DNA of 64,000 nucleotides from Flavobacterium agrisoli (GCF_016522065.1 NZ_JAEHFV010000003.1:62001-126000); one strand, 5' to 3'; shown: positions 16,066-25,111, numbered from the stretch's first letter. Notes: generated by a model not told the origin, from the letters alone. A program made the numbers and translations.

Positions 16066-16418
16066 TGGCTTTAAAATACAATCTATCCAAAGTGTACGCG
16101 CTTTCCGATAATGACCCCGAATTTGTAAACCAAATTTTAACCCTTTTTGTAACCGAGGTTCCCGAGGATTTATTGCAAGTCAAAGAAGGAATCAAAAAGA
16201 AAGATTACAAACACGCCTATGCCTACGCGCACAAAATTAAGCCCACACTTGATTTAATGGGACTCAATGTGGCCTTTGAAGAGATTCTGCAAATTGAAGC
16301 TTGGACCAAATCAGAAGGGAAAAAGAAAGAGATTGAAGAAACCTTCAAAAGTGTGCGTCATCAAGTGAAAGAAGCTGTCAAAGAAATCAAAAAAGATTTT
16401 GATTTGAATTTGGATTAA
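16065..16418 (+). CDS. Histidine phosphotransfer (Hpt) domain protein
   Basis: A 117-residue helical protein made only of an Hpt four-helix bundle. The phospho-acceptor His is at residue 56 in AHKIKPTLDLMG, which matches the family pattern. Such proteins relay phosphate from hybrid histidine kinases to response regulators. Its ATG overlaps the TAA of the FAH gene, so translation is coupled. A hybrid kinase lies 17 kb away at 33329, but that one ends in its own DNA-binding domain and is not an obvious partner. Confidence 0.85.
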   Translation: MALKYNLSKVYALSDNDPEFVNQILTLFVTEVPEDLLQVKEGIKKKDYKHAYAYAHKIKPTLDLMGLNVAFEEILQIEAWTKSEGKKKEIEETFKSVRHQVKEAVKEIKKDFDLNLD

Positions 16419-16527
16419 ATCCATTTTTAAGAAACAGCATTTGCATCTAAACGTAATTCCTAATTACAAGCTTTAAAGTGACATTTTTAGTTTGAAAAGA
16501 ATTTATTTTCCAATAGCCTAAAAAAAT

Positions 16528-17781
16528 ATGAAAGCAGCCATTGTGACCATTGGAGATGAAATTTTAATTGGTCAAATTACCGATACCAATTCGGCTTATA
16601 TTGCTCAAGCCTTGGATAAAATTGGCATTGCCGTAGTTCAACTCCTTTCTATTGGAGATGATCAAGAGCAAATTATAGATACTTTTGCGCGTTTACAAAA
16701 CCAAGTAGATTTGGTAGTGGTAACCGGTGGGCTAGGGCCTACTAAAGATGATATTACCAAAAAAACGTTTTGCAAATACTTCGATGATGAATTAATCGTA
16801 AATCCAGAAGTCTTAGCGCATGTAACGCAACTGCTAGAGGGGATTTTCAAAAAACCGATTACACAAATTAATAAAGATCAAGCTTTGGTGCCTTCACGTA
16901 GTAAAGTGTTGCACAACGCGGTAGGGACGGCTCCCGGAATGTGGATGCAGAAAGAAAACACCGTTTTTGTTTCCTTACCAGGTGTACCTTACGAAATGAA
17001 ACACTTGATGGATGAGGTGTTGCTTCCTAAAATCATCAAAAACTTTGAACGTCCTTATATACTTCACAAAACGCTTATAACTTATGGTTTGGGCGAAAGT
17101 TTACTGGCCGAACGTATAGAAGAATGGGAAGACCAATTACCCCCAGCAATTAAATTGGCCTATTTGCCGAGTCCAGGTTTGGTACGCCTGCGTTTATCGG
17201 CTCGCGGTACAGATGAAGAAATATTGCGCAACCAACTAGATGTTCAAATTGCTCAGTTAAAACCGATACTGCATGATATAGTGGTGAGTTACGAAGCGGA
17301 AGAAGCTTTAGAAGTTACGGTTTTGAGAATCTTACAAGAACAAAATAAAACCATCGCAACCGCCGAAAGTTGTACGGGAGGCAAAATAGCAGCAACCCTT
17401 GCTTCGGTGCCAGGTTGTTCTAATAATTTCAAAGGGGGAATCGTGGCCTATGCAACCGAAGTGAAGATTGATTTGTTGGGAGTCGACCAAAATACAATTG
17501 AAAAACATTCTGTCGTGAGTATGGAGGTAGCACGCGAAATGGCCCTACAAGCACAAAAAAAATTTAAAACGGATTACGCTATTGCCACTACCGGAAATGC
17601 AGGTCCGTCCAAAGGCGATTCCGATGCGTCGGTCGGAACGGTTTGTATCGCTATTGCGACCCCAAATGAAGTGCTAGTTGAAGTATTTAATTTCGGACAA
17701 CCCAGAGAAAAAGTAGTACAGCGCACTGTAGTTAAGAGTTTGGAAATGTTGCACAAAGAAATTTTAAAAAATGTGCCGTAA
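16528..17781 (+). CDS. cinA: CinA-like competence/damage-inducible protein, nicotinamide-nucleotide amidase
   Basis: A 417-residue two-domain protein of normal length. The N-terminal half is the molybdopterin-binding-like COG1058 domain, acting as an ADP-ribose pyrophosphatase in studied homologues ([16 protein letters not shown] near residues 9-24, [14 protein letters not shown] near 69-82, [11 protein letters not shown]). The C-terminal half is the PncC amidase that deamidates NMN ([11 protein letters not shown] near 278-288, then [19 protein letters not shown]). It salvages pyridine nucleotide in the cytoplasm. It stands just before the L28 promoter. Confidence 0.95.
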   Translation: MKAAIVTIGDEILIGQITDTNSAYIAQALDKIGIAVVQLLSIGDDQEQIIDTFARLQNQVDLVVVTGGLGPTKDDITKKTFCKYFDDELIVNPEVLAHVTQLLEGIFKKPITQINKDQALVPSRSKVLHNAVGTAPGMWMQKENTVFVSLPGVPYEMKHLMDEVLLPKIIKNFERPYILHKTLITYGLGESLLAERIEEWEDQLPPAIKLAYLPSPGLVRLRLSARGTDEEILRNQLDVQIAQLKPILHDIVVSYEAEEALEVTVLRILQEQNKTIATAESCTGGKIAATLASVPGCSNNFKGGIVAYATEVKIDLLGVDQNTIEKHSVVSMEVAREMALQAQKKFKTDYAIATTGNAGPSKGDSDASVGTVCIAIATPNEVLVEVFNFGQPREKVVQRTVVKSLEMLHKEILKNVP

Positions 17782-17785
17782 TTTT

Positions 17786-17815
17786 TTGTCACATCGTAAT
17801 TTTTTCTTTTCTTTG
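17786..17815 (+). promoter_or_regulatory. Putative promoter of rpmB-rpmG-DUF4295
   Basis: TTG at 17786-17788, a 19-base spacer, and TTTCTTTG at 17808-17815, one mismatch from TAnnTTTG. The transcript would start about 30 bases before the L28 ATG. Confidence 0.45.
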
Positions 17816-17852
17816 CACCCTGATTTTGATTAACGATAAAAGATAAAGTATA

Positions 17853-18089
17853 ATGTCAAGAGTTTGTGACCTTACAGGTAAAAGAGCGATGGTAGGAAAT
17901 AACGTTTCTCACGCTATGAACAAAACTAAGAGAAAGTTTTCTGTAAACTTAGTTAAGAAGCGTTTTTATCTTCCTGAAGAAGATAGATGGATTACGCTTA
18001 GAGTAGCAGCATCTACGATAAAAACAATTAATAAAAATGGAATTTCAGCTGTTTTGAAAAAAGCACAAGCTGAGGGATTTATCAAATAA
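17853..18089 (+). CDS. rpmB: 50S ribosomal protein L28
   Basis: 78 residues. [21 protein letters not shown] is the typical start, and [17 protein letters not shown]-like sequence follows (here [12 protein letters not shown]). It is a component of the large ribosomal subunit. It is the first gene of a three-gene cluster (L28, L33, DUF4295) that is conserved in order in Bacteroidota, with gaps of 30 and 6 bases. Confidence 0.97.
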   Translation: MSRVCDLTGKRAMVGNNVSHAMNKTKRKFSVNLVKKRFYLPEEDRWITLRVAASTIKTINKNGISAVLKKAQAEGFIK

Positions 18090-18119
18090 TTCTTTTTCCA
18101 ATATAAAATATAGAGCAAG

Positions 18120-18302
18120 ATGGCAAAGAAAGGTAATAGAATCCAAGTAATTTTAGAATGTACTGAGCACAAAACTTCAGGTGTAGCAGGAACTTCAAGA
18201 TATATAACAACTAAGAACAAAAAAAATACTCCAGACAGATTAGAGATTAAAAAATTCAATCCAATCTTGAAAAGAGTTACTGTTCATAAAGAAATAAAAT
18301 AA
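18120..18302 (+). CDS. rpmG: 50S ribosomal protein L33
   Basis: 60 residues, typical [17 protein letters not shown] start and a C-terminal [12 protein letters not shown]. The four-cysteine zinc ribbon of some L33 proteins is absent (only one Cys remains), so this is the zinc-independent C- form. It lies between L28 and the DUF4295 gene. Confidence 0.96.
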   Translation: MAKKGNRIQVILECTEHKTSGVAGTSRYITTKNKKNTPDRLEIKKFNPILKRVTVHKEIK

Positions 18303-18308
18303 TTCGTC

Positions 18309-18461
18309 ATGGCAAAGAAAACCGTAGCATCGTTACAAACAGCATCTAAGAGATTATCAAAAGCCATCAAAATGGTAAAATCTCCTAAAACCGGAGCTTA
18401 TATTTTCGTAGAATCGATCATGGCTCCTGAATTGGTGGATGAGTTCTTGAAAAAGAAATAA
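18309..18461 (+). CDS. DUF4295 family protein
   Basis: A 50-residue basic protein: MAKKTVASLQTASKRLSK, then KSPKTGAYIFVESIMAPE and a VDEFLKKK tail. It follows rpmG by six bases and is found at this place across Bacteroidota, which suggests a ribosome-linked role, possibly a small ribosomal protein specific to the phylum. A terminator follows 20 bases later. Confidence 0.9.
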   Translation: MAKKTVASLQTASKRLSKAIKMVKSPKTGAYIFVESIMAPELVDEFLKKK

Positions 18462-18480
18462 TTACATTTACAATTTATAG

Positions 18481-18513
18481 AAAAGCTACTTTCCTTCGAG
18501 AGTAGCTTTTTTA
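18481..18513 (+). terminator. Terminator of the rpmB operon
   Basis: A stem AAAGCTACT / AGTAGCTTT with a ten-base loop and a T run. Confidence 0.85.
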
Positions 18514-18586
18514 TTTTTATATTTACCCTGTCAAAACCAAATGCGCAACGAAGGGCTATTTTCTTCATTATTAATACAAAGGAACT

Positions 18587-19540
18587 ATGAGTTTTTTTAA
18601 AAAATTATTTTCATCTGAAAAAAAGGAGACTTTAGATAAAGGATTGGAAAAATCAAAAACGACCTTTTTTTCAAAATTAAGTAAAGCGGTCGCCGGAAAA
18701 TCAAAAGTAGATGATGCGGTTTTAGACGATTTGGAGGAAATTTTGGTCGCTTCGGATGTAGGGGTTGCCACGACGCTGAAGGTAATCGAACGCATCGAAA
18801 ACAGAGTAGCACAAGATAAATATTTAGGAACTGACGAACTCAATCAAATTTTAAGGGAAGAAATCGCGGCCTTACTTTCGGAAACCCATTCAGGGGAAGC
18901 AACCGAATTCGAAATTCCAAAACAAAACAAACCCTACGTGCTAATGGTGGTAGGGGTGAATGGAGTAGGAAAAACCACTACCATCGGAAAATTGGCCTAC
19001 CAATTTAAAAAAGCGGGTCATAACGTGGTACTTGGAGCAGCTGATACGTTTAGAGCGGCTGCCATTGATCAATTGCAAATTTGGGCCGACCGCGTTGGAG
19101 TGCCTATTGTACGTCAAGAAATGGGTAGTGACCCAGCTTCTGTCGCTTTCGATACCTTGCAATCGGCCGTAGCACAAAATGCCGATGTGGTGATTATTGA
19201 TACTGCCGGTCGTTTGCACAACAAAATCAATTTAATGAACGAATTGGCCAAGGTAAAACGCGTCATGCAAAAGGTGGTAGCCGATGCGCCACACGATGTG
19301 TTGTTGGTATTAGATGGATCAACCGGACAAAATGCCTTTGAGCAAGCCAAACAATTTACAGCTGCCACCGAAGTGACTTCTCTAGCGGTAACCAAGTTAG
19401 ATGGTACGGCAAAAGGAGGGGTGGTAATTGGTATTTCCGATCAGTTTCAGATTCCAGTAAAATACATTGGAGTAGGGGAAGGAATCGAAGATTTACAAGT
19501 TTTTAATAAATACGAATTCGTAGATAGTTTTTTCAAATAA
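18587..19540 (+). CDS. ftsY: Signal recognition particle receptor
   Basis: 317 residues, close to the short FtsY form that lacks the long acidic N-terminal domain. The NG domain is complete: an N-domain helical bundle at residues 20-95, G1 GVNGVGKTTTIGKLA near 123-137, DTFRAAA near 150, DTAGRLHN near 205, TKLDGTAKGG near 270 and the closing GEGIEDLQVF. It is a GTPase that docks ribosome-SRP complexes at the inner membrane. A small membrane protein gene follows after 8 bases. Confidence 0.96.
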   Translation: MSFFKKLFSSEKKETLDKGLEKSKTTFFSKLSKAVAGKSKVDDAVLDDLEEILVASDVGVATTLKVIERIENRVAQDKYLGTDELNQILREEIAALLSETHSGEATEFEIPKQNKPYVLMVVGVNGVGKTTTIGKLAYQFKKAGHNVVLGAADTFRAAAIDQLQIWADRVGVPIVRQEMGSDPASVAFDTLQSAVAQNADVVIIDTAGRLHNKINLMNELAKVKRVMQKVVADAPHDVLLVLDGSTGQNAFEQAKQFTAATEVTSLAVTKLDGTAKGGVVIGISDQFQIPVKYIGVGEGIEDLQVFNKYEFVDSFFK

Positions 19541-19548
19541 GATCATAT

Positions 19549-19722
19549 ATGCCTTTTTCTGCTTTTAATAAAATCCAACCCATAACTTTGTATTTTGCTA
19601 GTATAGTTTGTTTTGTAATAGCCAATATCGGAAAAGAGACAAGTCTGACTACATATTACCTGTTTTTAGGTTTCGGACTCGTCCTTTTTTTGGGAGGTCT
19701 TTTAATGAAATTGAAAAAATAA
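19549..19722 (+). CDS. Small two-helix membrane protein
   Basis: A 57-residue protein starting 9 bases after the ftsY stop. Two hydrophobic segments (ITLYFASIVCFVIANI near 12-27 and YYLFLGFGLVLFLGGLLM near 36-53) are linked by a short polar loop, and the C terminus is basic (KLKK). I recognise no family. Its place suggests co-transcription with ftsY. The codon pattern and clean helices support it as a real gene. Confidence 0.6.
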   Translation: MPFSAFNKIQPITLYFASIVCFVIANIGKETSLTTYYLFLGFGLVLFLGGLLMKLKK

Positions 19723-19811
19723 AAAGGATTTTTTAGTTAAATACGCAATGCAGTTCTCGAAATTTTCATGGGTGGATTCCCGAAGAAAACCACTGCTAAA
19801 ATAGATTGCCA

Positions 19812-20255
19812 ATGAAAAAAATAGCAACTTCCCTACTGTTGGTGTTGGTCTTTATAGGATGTCAACAAGGCGTTACCAAAACCGACATCACCAAGTTAAA
19901 TGGCTATTGGGAAATAGAAAAAGTGGTACGACCGCAAGGCGAAGACAAAGTTTACGGAATTAACGAAAGTTTTGATTATTTTCAGGTCGATACAGCAGGT
20001 ATCGGCATTCGCCAAAAAGTGATGCCGCAATTAAATGGTCGTTTTTTAACGAACGACACGCACGAAGATGTACGGGTCAAATGGCGACAAAACAAAACCT
20101 ATATCGATTACAAAACGGGTTATGCCAAGTGGTCCGAAGAAATTGTGAAGCTAACCGATACCGAATTGGTTCTTAAAAACGACCAAGACAAAGAATACCA
20201 TTACAAAAAAACCGAAAAAATAGACCTATTAGGAGATGGCAAAACGAATCCGTAA
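19812..20255 (+). CDS. Lipoprotein, lipocalin-like
   Basis: A 147-residue lipoprotein; signal MKKIATSLLLVLVFIGC with lipobox Cys 17. I chose the ATG at 19812 over an in-frame TTG two codons upstream. The mature part opens with LNGYWEIEKVVRPQGE, which resembles the first strand of lipocalin-like beta-barrels, and continues as beta-rich sequence. It overlaps the DciA-like gene by 20 bases. The role is unknown; location is probably the periplasmic side of a membrane. Confidence 0.8.
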   Translation: MKKIATSLLLVLVFIGCQQGVTKTDITKLNGYWEIEKVVRPQGEDKVYGINESFDYFQVDTAGIGIRQKVMPQLNGRFLTNDTHEDVRVKWRQNKTYIDYKTGYAKWSEEIVKLTDTELVLKNDQDKEYHYKKTEKIDLLGDGKTNP

Positions 20256-20532
20256 TCAAAGTACCATTAGCGAGGTGTTGCAGGAAATTATTCAAGTCAA
20301 CAAACTGCAACCCGGCATGGATCAAATCGACGTGAAAGAAGCCTGGCGCCAGCTCATGGGCAACGGTGTAAATACCTATACCCAAAACGTAGTCCTAAAA
20401 GGAAACACCCTCTATGTCGAATTAACTTCGTCAGTTCTTCGAGAAGAACTCACCTACGGCAAATCCAAAATTGTTAAAATGATAAACGAACACCTCTCGC
20501 GCGACGTAGTGAAAGACGTAGTACTTCGCTAA
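20236..20532 (+). CDS. DUF721 / DciA-like protein
   Basis: A 98-residue basic protein of the DUF721 family. The segments LQEIIQVNKLQPGMDQIDVKE, WRQLMGNGVNTYT, LYVELTSSVLREEL and INEHLSRDVVKDVVL are typical. DciA proteins of this family load the replicative helicase in many bacteria. Here the short form lacks the extra N-terminal region. Its start lies within the lipoprotein gene, so translation may be coupled. Confidence 0.85.
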   Translation: MAKRIRNQSTISEVLQEIIQVNKLQPGMDQIDVKEAWRQLMGNGVNTYTQNVVLKGNTLYVELTSSVLREELTYGKSKIVKMINEHLSRDVVKDVVLR

Positions 20533-20658
20533 AGTTTCTTAGGTTTTAGGAATTGTTATTGTGAGTTTTAATTTTAGATTTTCTGATTTCCGAGTTTCAG
20601 CTATCTGCTAAAATCTTTAAATCATTAAATTTTTCAATTCACAATCACTCCATCTCCC

Positions 20659-20702
20659 TATCAAAGGCATATCAAAGGCATATCAAAGGCATAGATAAAG
20701 CA
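20659..20702. repeat. 11-base tandem repeat
   Basis: Three perfect copies of TATCAAAGGCA are followed by one decayed copy, TAGATAAAGCA. Confidence 0.8.
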
Positions 20703-20753
20703 TGAAAATCACCATATTTAGTGAGGTCGAAAAACACCTTATCAGGAGTGTAA

Positions 20754-20761
20754 TACATTTG
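20754..20761 (+). promoter_or_regulatory. Putative -7 element upstream of cytochrome c gene
   Basis: TACATTTG fits TAnnTTTG; no clear TTG lies at the proper upstream distance. Confidence 0.35.
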
Positions 20762-20842
20762 TAATTTTAATTTACTTTTTTGACTACGATTAGCAAACCG
20801 AATGAAGATTTTGATTAAGTTTACTAAAAAAAAACCAACGTT

Positions 20843-21145
20843 ATGCAATCAAAATTAATCTCAATGGCAGTGTTTGCACTGCTACTAGCTTCTTGCGGAA
20901 GCAAAAAAGCAGCACCGACAGCACCTGTTACTACTACAGAAGCAGTAAGTAATGAAATGGCAAAAGAAGTAGTGGCCGGGCAAAACTTATACGAAAACAA
21001 TTGTGGAAAATGCCACAAATTATACGCTCCCACCGAATACTCCAAAACCGATTGGAAGCCAATTTTACTTCGTATGCAAAAGAAAGCACATTTAGATGAT
21101 ACACAAATGGCCAGCATTGGAACCTATATCCATTCGAAATTATAA
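20843..21145 (+). CDS. Small c-type cytochrome lipoprotein
   Basis: A 100-residue protein with a lipoprotein signal (lipobox Cys 18, LLLASCGSKK). The heme c attachment motif CGKCH lies near residues 54-58, and a Met in the C-terminal helix (DTQMASIGTYIHS) could be the sixth heme ligand. It is probably a membrane-anchored electron carrier facing the periplasm. The gene stands alone, opposite the converging redoxin gene. Confidence 0.85.
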   Translation: MQSKLISMAVFALLLASCGSKKAAPTAPVTTTEAVSNEMAKEVVAGQNLYENNCGKCHKLYAPTEYSKTDWKPILLRMQKKAHLDDTQMASIGTYIHSKL

Positions 21146-21150
21146 AACAC

Positions 21151-21180
21151 AAAGCCGTCTACTCGACGGCTTTCTTATTT
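21151..21180. terminator. Bidirectional terminator between cytochrome c and redoxin genes
   Basis: A stem AAAGCCGTC / GACGGCTTT (arms as read on the two sides) with a short loop TACTC, followed by TTCTTATTT. Confidence 0.7.
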
Positions 21181-21729
21181 CCATTTGATGTTGCAACCCA
21201 TGCTAGGCATTTGTTTAGCAGGTGCAATACGGTTGTATAGTAAGGCATCGATGGCATTTCGTAAGTCGCTCCCACTGGACACAATACCGTTATTGGGGCG
21301 CGAATCATCGAGTTGCCCACGATAAATCAACCGATCTTGACTATCAAATAAGTAAAAATCGGGTGTGCAAGCGGCATCGTACTGTCTTGCGACGTCTTGG
21401 GTCTCGTCGTATAAATACGGAAAATCTACCTTGTAATGTAAAGCCCATTCGGTCATTTTTTCTGGACTATCTTCTGGATATTTTAAAGCATCATTACTGG
21501 AAATCCCCACTACGCCAATGCCTTGTACGCGATAATCATTGGCTATTCTAACAATTTCGTCAATTACATGAATGACATATGGGCAATGATTACACATAAA
21601 AATCACTAAAGTTCCCCTGCTTCCTTTAATATCTTCGTAAAATAAATGATTGTTGGAGTTGGTGTCTTTTAAATAAAAATTAGGAGCTATCGTGCCTAGT
21701 GGCAACATTTTAGAAGCAGTTAGTGACAT
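21175..21729 (-). CDS. Thioredoxin-like / AhpC-TSA family protein
   Basis: 184 residues from the ATG at 21729; the frame extends to an upstream TTG, but that would add a weak leader. The fold is thioredoxin-like: LGTIAPNFYLKDTNSN, then GTLVIFMCNHCPYVIHVIDEI with a CNHCPY active-site-like motif, GVVGISSNDA, and CTPDFYLFD. The CxxC here is CNHC. Proteins of this group are annotated as thioredoxin-family peroxiredoxin-like proteins of uncertain role. There is no signal peptide, so it is cytoplasmic. Confidence 0.85.
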   Translation of the reverse strand: MSLTASKMLPLGTIAPNFYLKDTNSNNHLFYEDIKGSRGTLVIFMCNHCPYVIHVIDEIVRIANDYRVQGIGVVGISSNDALKYPEDSPEKMTEWALHYKVDFPYLYDETQDVARQYDAACTPDFYLFDSQDRLIYRGQLDDSRPNNGIVSSGSDLRNAIDALLYNRIAPAKQMPSMGCNIKWK

Positions 21730-21949
21730 GGCTATTTTTTCTTTAAATAATGGCAATAAAAATTAATGCAGTTTACATATAAAAGTAAGGAATTAAAACC
21801 TTAGGTGTTCTTTGTTCATAAGTTCTTTTTTTAAGTAATACGAAAGAAGTGTTGCGTTAGAGGTGACATTGCTCTCAATTTAAGACCTTTGTTAGCTTGT
21901 AATCGGTTAGAAAATACAGCTTTCGTGCTATTTCTAGCGATAAATAATG

Positions 21950-21957
21950 TAATTTTG
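21950..21957 (+). promoter_or_regulatory. Putative -7 element of rimO
   Basis: TAATTTTG fits TAnnTTTG exactly and lies 19 bases before the rimO ATG. Confidence 0.4.
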
Positions 21958-21976
21958 CACTCCAATTTATAAAAGT

Positions 21977-23290
21977 ATGAGAACCAAGTCTTTAAAAAAG
22001 AACAAAATCAATGTTATCACCCTTGGATGTTCTAAAAATGTATATGATAGCGAAGTCCTAATGGGGCAGCTAAAAGCAAGTGGAAAAGAAGTAGAACATG
22101 AAGCTCCAGTAGAGAGAGAGGGCAATATTGTGGTGATAAATACCTGCGGATTTATTGATAATGCCAAAGCAGAGTCGGTAAACATGATATTGGAATATGC
22201 CGATAAAAAAGAAAAAGGATTAGTCGATAAAGTTTTTGTTACAGGTTGTTTGTCTGAGCGTTACCGTCCAGATTTGGAAAAGGAAATTCCAAATGTAGAC
22301 CAATATTTTGGCACAACCGAATTGCCTCAATTACTTAAAGCGCTTGGCGCCGATTACAAACACGAATTGTTAGGAGAACGCTTAACCACGACACCTAAAA
22401 ATTATGCGTATTTAAAAATTGCGGAGGGTTGTGACCGTCCTTGTAGTTTTTGTGCAATCCCTATTATGCGAGGTAAACACGTTTCGCAACCTATTGAAAA
22501 GTTGGTGAAAGAGGCAGAAGGTTTGGCTCGTGATGGGGTTAAAGAATTGATTTTGATTGCACAAGATTTGACATACTATGGTTTGGATCTTTATAAAAAA
22601 AGAAATTTAGCCGAATTATTAGAAGTTCTAGCAAAAGTAGAAGGTATTGAATGGATTCGTTTGCATTATGCTTTTCCAACAGGATTCCCAATGGATGTGT
22701 TGGATTTAATGAAAAAAGAGCCTAAAATCTGTAATTATATTGATATTCCGCTTCAGCATATTTCGGATAGTATTTTAAAATCGATGCGAAGAGGAACTAC
22801 ACAAGCGAAAACGACACAGTTGTTAAAAGACTTCAGAGCAGCGGTGCCAGGCATGGCTATTCGTACCACTTTAATTGTAGGATATCCTGGAGAAACTCAA
22901 GAAGATTTTGATATTTTAAAAGATTTTGTGCAAGAAATGAAATTTGATCGTTTGGGTTGTTTTGCCTATTCGCATGAAGAAAACACCCATGCGTATTTGC
23001 TTGAAGATGATGTGCCAGATGAGGTAAAGCAAGCCCGTGCCAATGAAATAATGGAATTGCAATCGCAAATTTCGTGGGACTTGAATCAGGAAAAAATTGG
23101 CAGAACTTTTAAATGCATAATCGACAGAAAAGAAGGTGGGCATTTTGTTGGTCGTACCGAGTTTGATAGTCCCGATGTAGATAACGAAGTTTTGATAGAT
23201 GCTTCTAAATTTTACCTAAAAACAGGCGATTTTGCAACTATAAAAATTATTGACGCTACGGAATTTGATTTATACGGAGAACCTGCTTAA
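21977..23290 (+). CDS. rimO: Ribosomal protein S12 methylthiotransferase
   Basis: 437 residues, full length. The N-terminal MTTase domain carries LGCSKNVYDSE and NTCGFIDNAK with two cluster cysteines, and a third in VTGCLSERY. The radical SAM domain holds the CxxxCxxC motif at Cys 152, 156 and 159 (CDRPCSFC). A TRAM domain ends the protein (GRTEFDSPDVDNEVLI). It adds a methylthio group to an aspartate of S12. CxxxCxxC followed by AIPIMRGKH favours RimO over MiaB. Confidence 0.95.
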   Translation: MRTKSLKKNKINVITLGCSKNVYDSEVLMGQLKASGKEVEHEAPVEREGNIVVINTCGFIDNAKAESVNMILEYADKKEKGLVDKVFVTGCLSERYRPDLEKEIPNVDQYFGTTELPQLLKALGADYKHELLGERLTTTPKNYAYLKIAEGCDRPCSFCAIPIMRGKHVSQPIEKLVKEAEGLARDGVKELILIAQDLTYYGLDLYKKRNLAELLEVLAKVEGIEWIRLHYAFPTGFPMDVLDLMKKEPKICNYIDIPLQHISDSILKSMRRGTTQAKTTQLLKDFRAAVPGMAIRTTLIVGYPGETQEDFDILKDFVQEMKFDRLGCFAYSHEENTHAYLLEDDVPDEVKQARANEIMELQSQISWDLNQEKIGRTFKCIIDRKEGGHFVGRTEFDSPDVDNEVLIDASKFYLKTGDFATIKIIDATEFDLYGEPA

Positions 23291-23328
23291 ATTTACTTTC
23301 GATTTTAATTTCATCAATCCAAGTTAAT

Positions 23329-23805
23329 ATGAATACAACTGCACGATTTTTAGTAGTGTCCATGCTTTTTAGTGGGTCTTTTGTTTTCGCTCAATACGGA
23401 AATGGATATGGCTATGGAAACGGATACGGCAATAATGGCTATGGAAGTGGCCGAATGGGAGGGATGCAACAAAGTATGGGGCAACAATCTTCAAAACCCA
23501 AAGAGATTCCGGTTGAGGAAACCGTGGCTAAAATAATGGAAGATTTATCGCCTGCCTTGTCTTTAGATGGTTTGCAAGAAGTGGCCATCGGTAATGTTTT
23601 AATTGAAAGTATGAATGCACAAGGTGTTTTGATGAAAAATGAAAGTTTAAGTCAAGAGGCCAAAATGGAGCAATACAAATCATTAGCAGAAAATACCAAT
23701 AAAGTAATTAACGGTTATTTGAGTCCAGATCAGCAGGAAAAATACAAAGCTTATTTAGAAGATTCTAAAAAAAGCAAAAAATCTAAAAAGAAAAAGAAAG
23801 AATAA
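23329..23805 (+). CDS. Secreted protein with Gly/Tyr/Asn-rich segment, unknown
   Basis: A 158-residue protein with a signal peptide (about residues 1-21, FVFAQ). Residues 22-45 are a low-complexity GNGYGYGNGYG stretch, residues 60-140 are helical with regular charges (LSLDGLQEVAIGNVLIESM, LSPDQQEKYKAYL), and the tail is poly-lysine. The helical part recalls small periplasmic Spy-like helical proteins, but I see no firm family match. It lies between rimO and the amidase gene, both on the same strand. Confidence 0.7.
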   Translation: MNTTARFLVVSMLFSGSFVFAQYGNGYGYGNGYGNNGYGSGRMGGMQQSMGQQSSKPKEIPVEETVAKIMEDLSPALSLDGLQEVAIGNVLIESMNAQGVLMKNESLSQEAKMEQYKSLAENTNKVINGYLSPDQQEKYKAYLEDSKKSKKSKKKKKE

Positions 23806-23850
23806 ATTGATTTTGTTTTCGTTGGTATACTTAAATAGATAAGGTAAATT

Positions 23851-24759
23851 ATGAAAAATTACATTAGTGCCGTTTTTATGGGTGTTGTATTGGTTTCTTG
23901 CGGAAGTAAAAAACCTTACGTAGAAAGTGAAAAAGCATATAAAGTTCAATTAGAAGCTTATAAAAAACAAATATCAAGCATGCAGGCGGCGCAATTGTCG
24001 CTTCAAGAGCAAGTTAGCGAACTGTATAAAGAGTCTACAAAAGATGAATTAACTCGTTATAAAGATTCTATAACTTTAAAAAAGCCGGTTACTTTGCCTT
24101 ACGGAATTAAATCGGAATGGGTAAGTACAGTAAATTTCAATCTTAGAAAACCCAATTATATCATTATTCATCATACAGCACAAGATTCATTGGCTCAAAC
24201 AGTAAAAATGTTTACCAATCCCGACCGTCAGGTTAGTGCGCATTATGTAATTGGCGATGATGGAACTGTGGTGCAAATGTTAAATGATTACCTAAGAGCT
24301 TGGCATGCAGGTGCCGGAACTTGGGGAAAAGATACCGATATTAATTCGGTTTCTATCGGAATTGAATTGGACAACAATGGCTTCGAGCCTTTTTCTCTGA
24401 AACAAATTAATAGTTTATTGGCGTTATTGACAAAACTGAAAAAAGAGTATAATATTCCGACTCAAAATATTTTAGGCCACGCCGATATTGCGCCAACTCG
24501 TAAACAAGATCCAAGTGCTTTATTTCCTTGGAAGGCATTAGCTGCAAATGGTTTTGGATTGTGGCAAGACGAAATTTTAACTGAAGCGCCTCTTGATTTT
24601 CAAGTAGAACCGGCTCTGCGAATTATTGGATACAGCACCAAAAATTTGAATGCGGCTATTTTGGCTTTCAAAAGACATTATATTCCTGAAGAACCCGATA
24701 GCGTATTAGATCGTAAAACCATTAATACAATTTACTCCATCTATAAAAAACAACCTTAA
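23851..24759 (+). CDS. N-acetylmuramoyl-L-alanine amidase, lipoprotein
   Basis: 302 residues with a lipoprotein signal (lipobox Cys 17, VLVSCGSKK) and a coiled-coil stretch at 30-60. The Amidase_2 domain spans about 90-240: IIHHTAQDS supplies the first zinc His, AWHAGAGTWG and SVSIGIELDNNGF follow, and LGHADIAPTRKQDPSALFPW supplies the second His and the family's closing motif. A short helical domain ends it. It cleaves the bond between peptidoglycan glycan and stem peptide, or recycles muropeptides, on the periplasmic side. Confidence 0.92.
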   Translation: MKNYISAVFMGVVLVSCGSKKPYVESEKAYKVQLEAYKKQISSMQAAQLSLQEQVSELYKESTKDELTRYKDSITLKKPVTLPYGIKSEWVSTVNFNLRKPNYIIIHHTAQDSLAQTVKMFTNPDRQVSAHYVIGDDGTVVQMLNDYLRAWHAGAGTWGKDTDINSVSIGIELDNNGFEPFSLKQINSLLALLTKLKKEYNIPTQNILGHADIAPTRKQDPSALFPWKALAANGFGLWQDEILTEAPLDFQVEPALRIIGYSTKNLNAAILAFKRHYIPEEPDSVLDRKTINTIYSIYKKQP

Positions 24760-24788
24760 CTTTTAAAGGGTTACTTCTATAAAAATGC

Positions 24789-24820
24789 AAACGGCTTTAT
24801 TTTTAAGGCCGTTTTTTTTT
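24789..24820 (+). terminator. Terminator after amidase
   Basis: AAACGGC / GCCGTTT stem with a loop of about 12 bases and a run of nine T. Confidence 0.8.
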
Positions 24821-24997
24821 GTTTCTATTCATTGGAAATAAATTAGGTGAATATTATACAGACCGAGTAAAAGTCAATGTTTTCTAATTAAAAAGGATAG
24901 TTTATGGTTAGAGAAAATAGTCTGATTGCATTCTTTTAAAATAAGCAAACAATGATACTATTTCAGTGTGTGAATTAATTTGGAAAAGGCTATAAAA
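24821..24997. other. AT-rich gap
   Basis: Between two terminators. I see no gene or repeat in it. Confidence 0.4.
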
Positions 24998-25031
24998 TAA
25001 AAAACTGCCGAGAGATAATCTCGACAGTTCA
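24998..25031 (-). terminator. Terminator of the porin-like gene
   Basis: On the minus strand, ACTGTCGAGATT / ATCTCTCGGCAGT pairs with one mismatch and is followed by a T run. Confidence 0.7.
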
Positions 25032-25111
25032 AAAAAAAAAATACCATTCTGAATGTTAGAACGAATATGTCTTGGCAATCACATTTTAAATGTGAGAGCT
25101 TATAGGTTAGA

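Larger units (their letters stand above)
20533..20842. other. Intergenic region with short tandem repeat
   Basis: No gene. It contains the 11-base repeat at 20659-20702 and the putative cytochrome promoter at 20754-20761. Confidence 0.5.
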
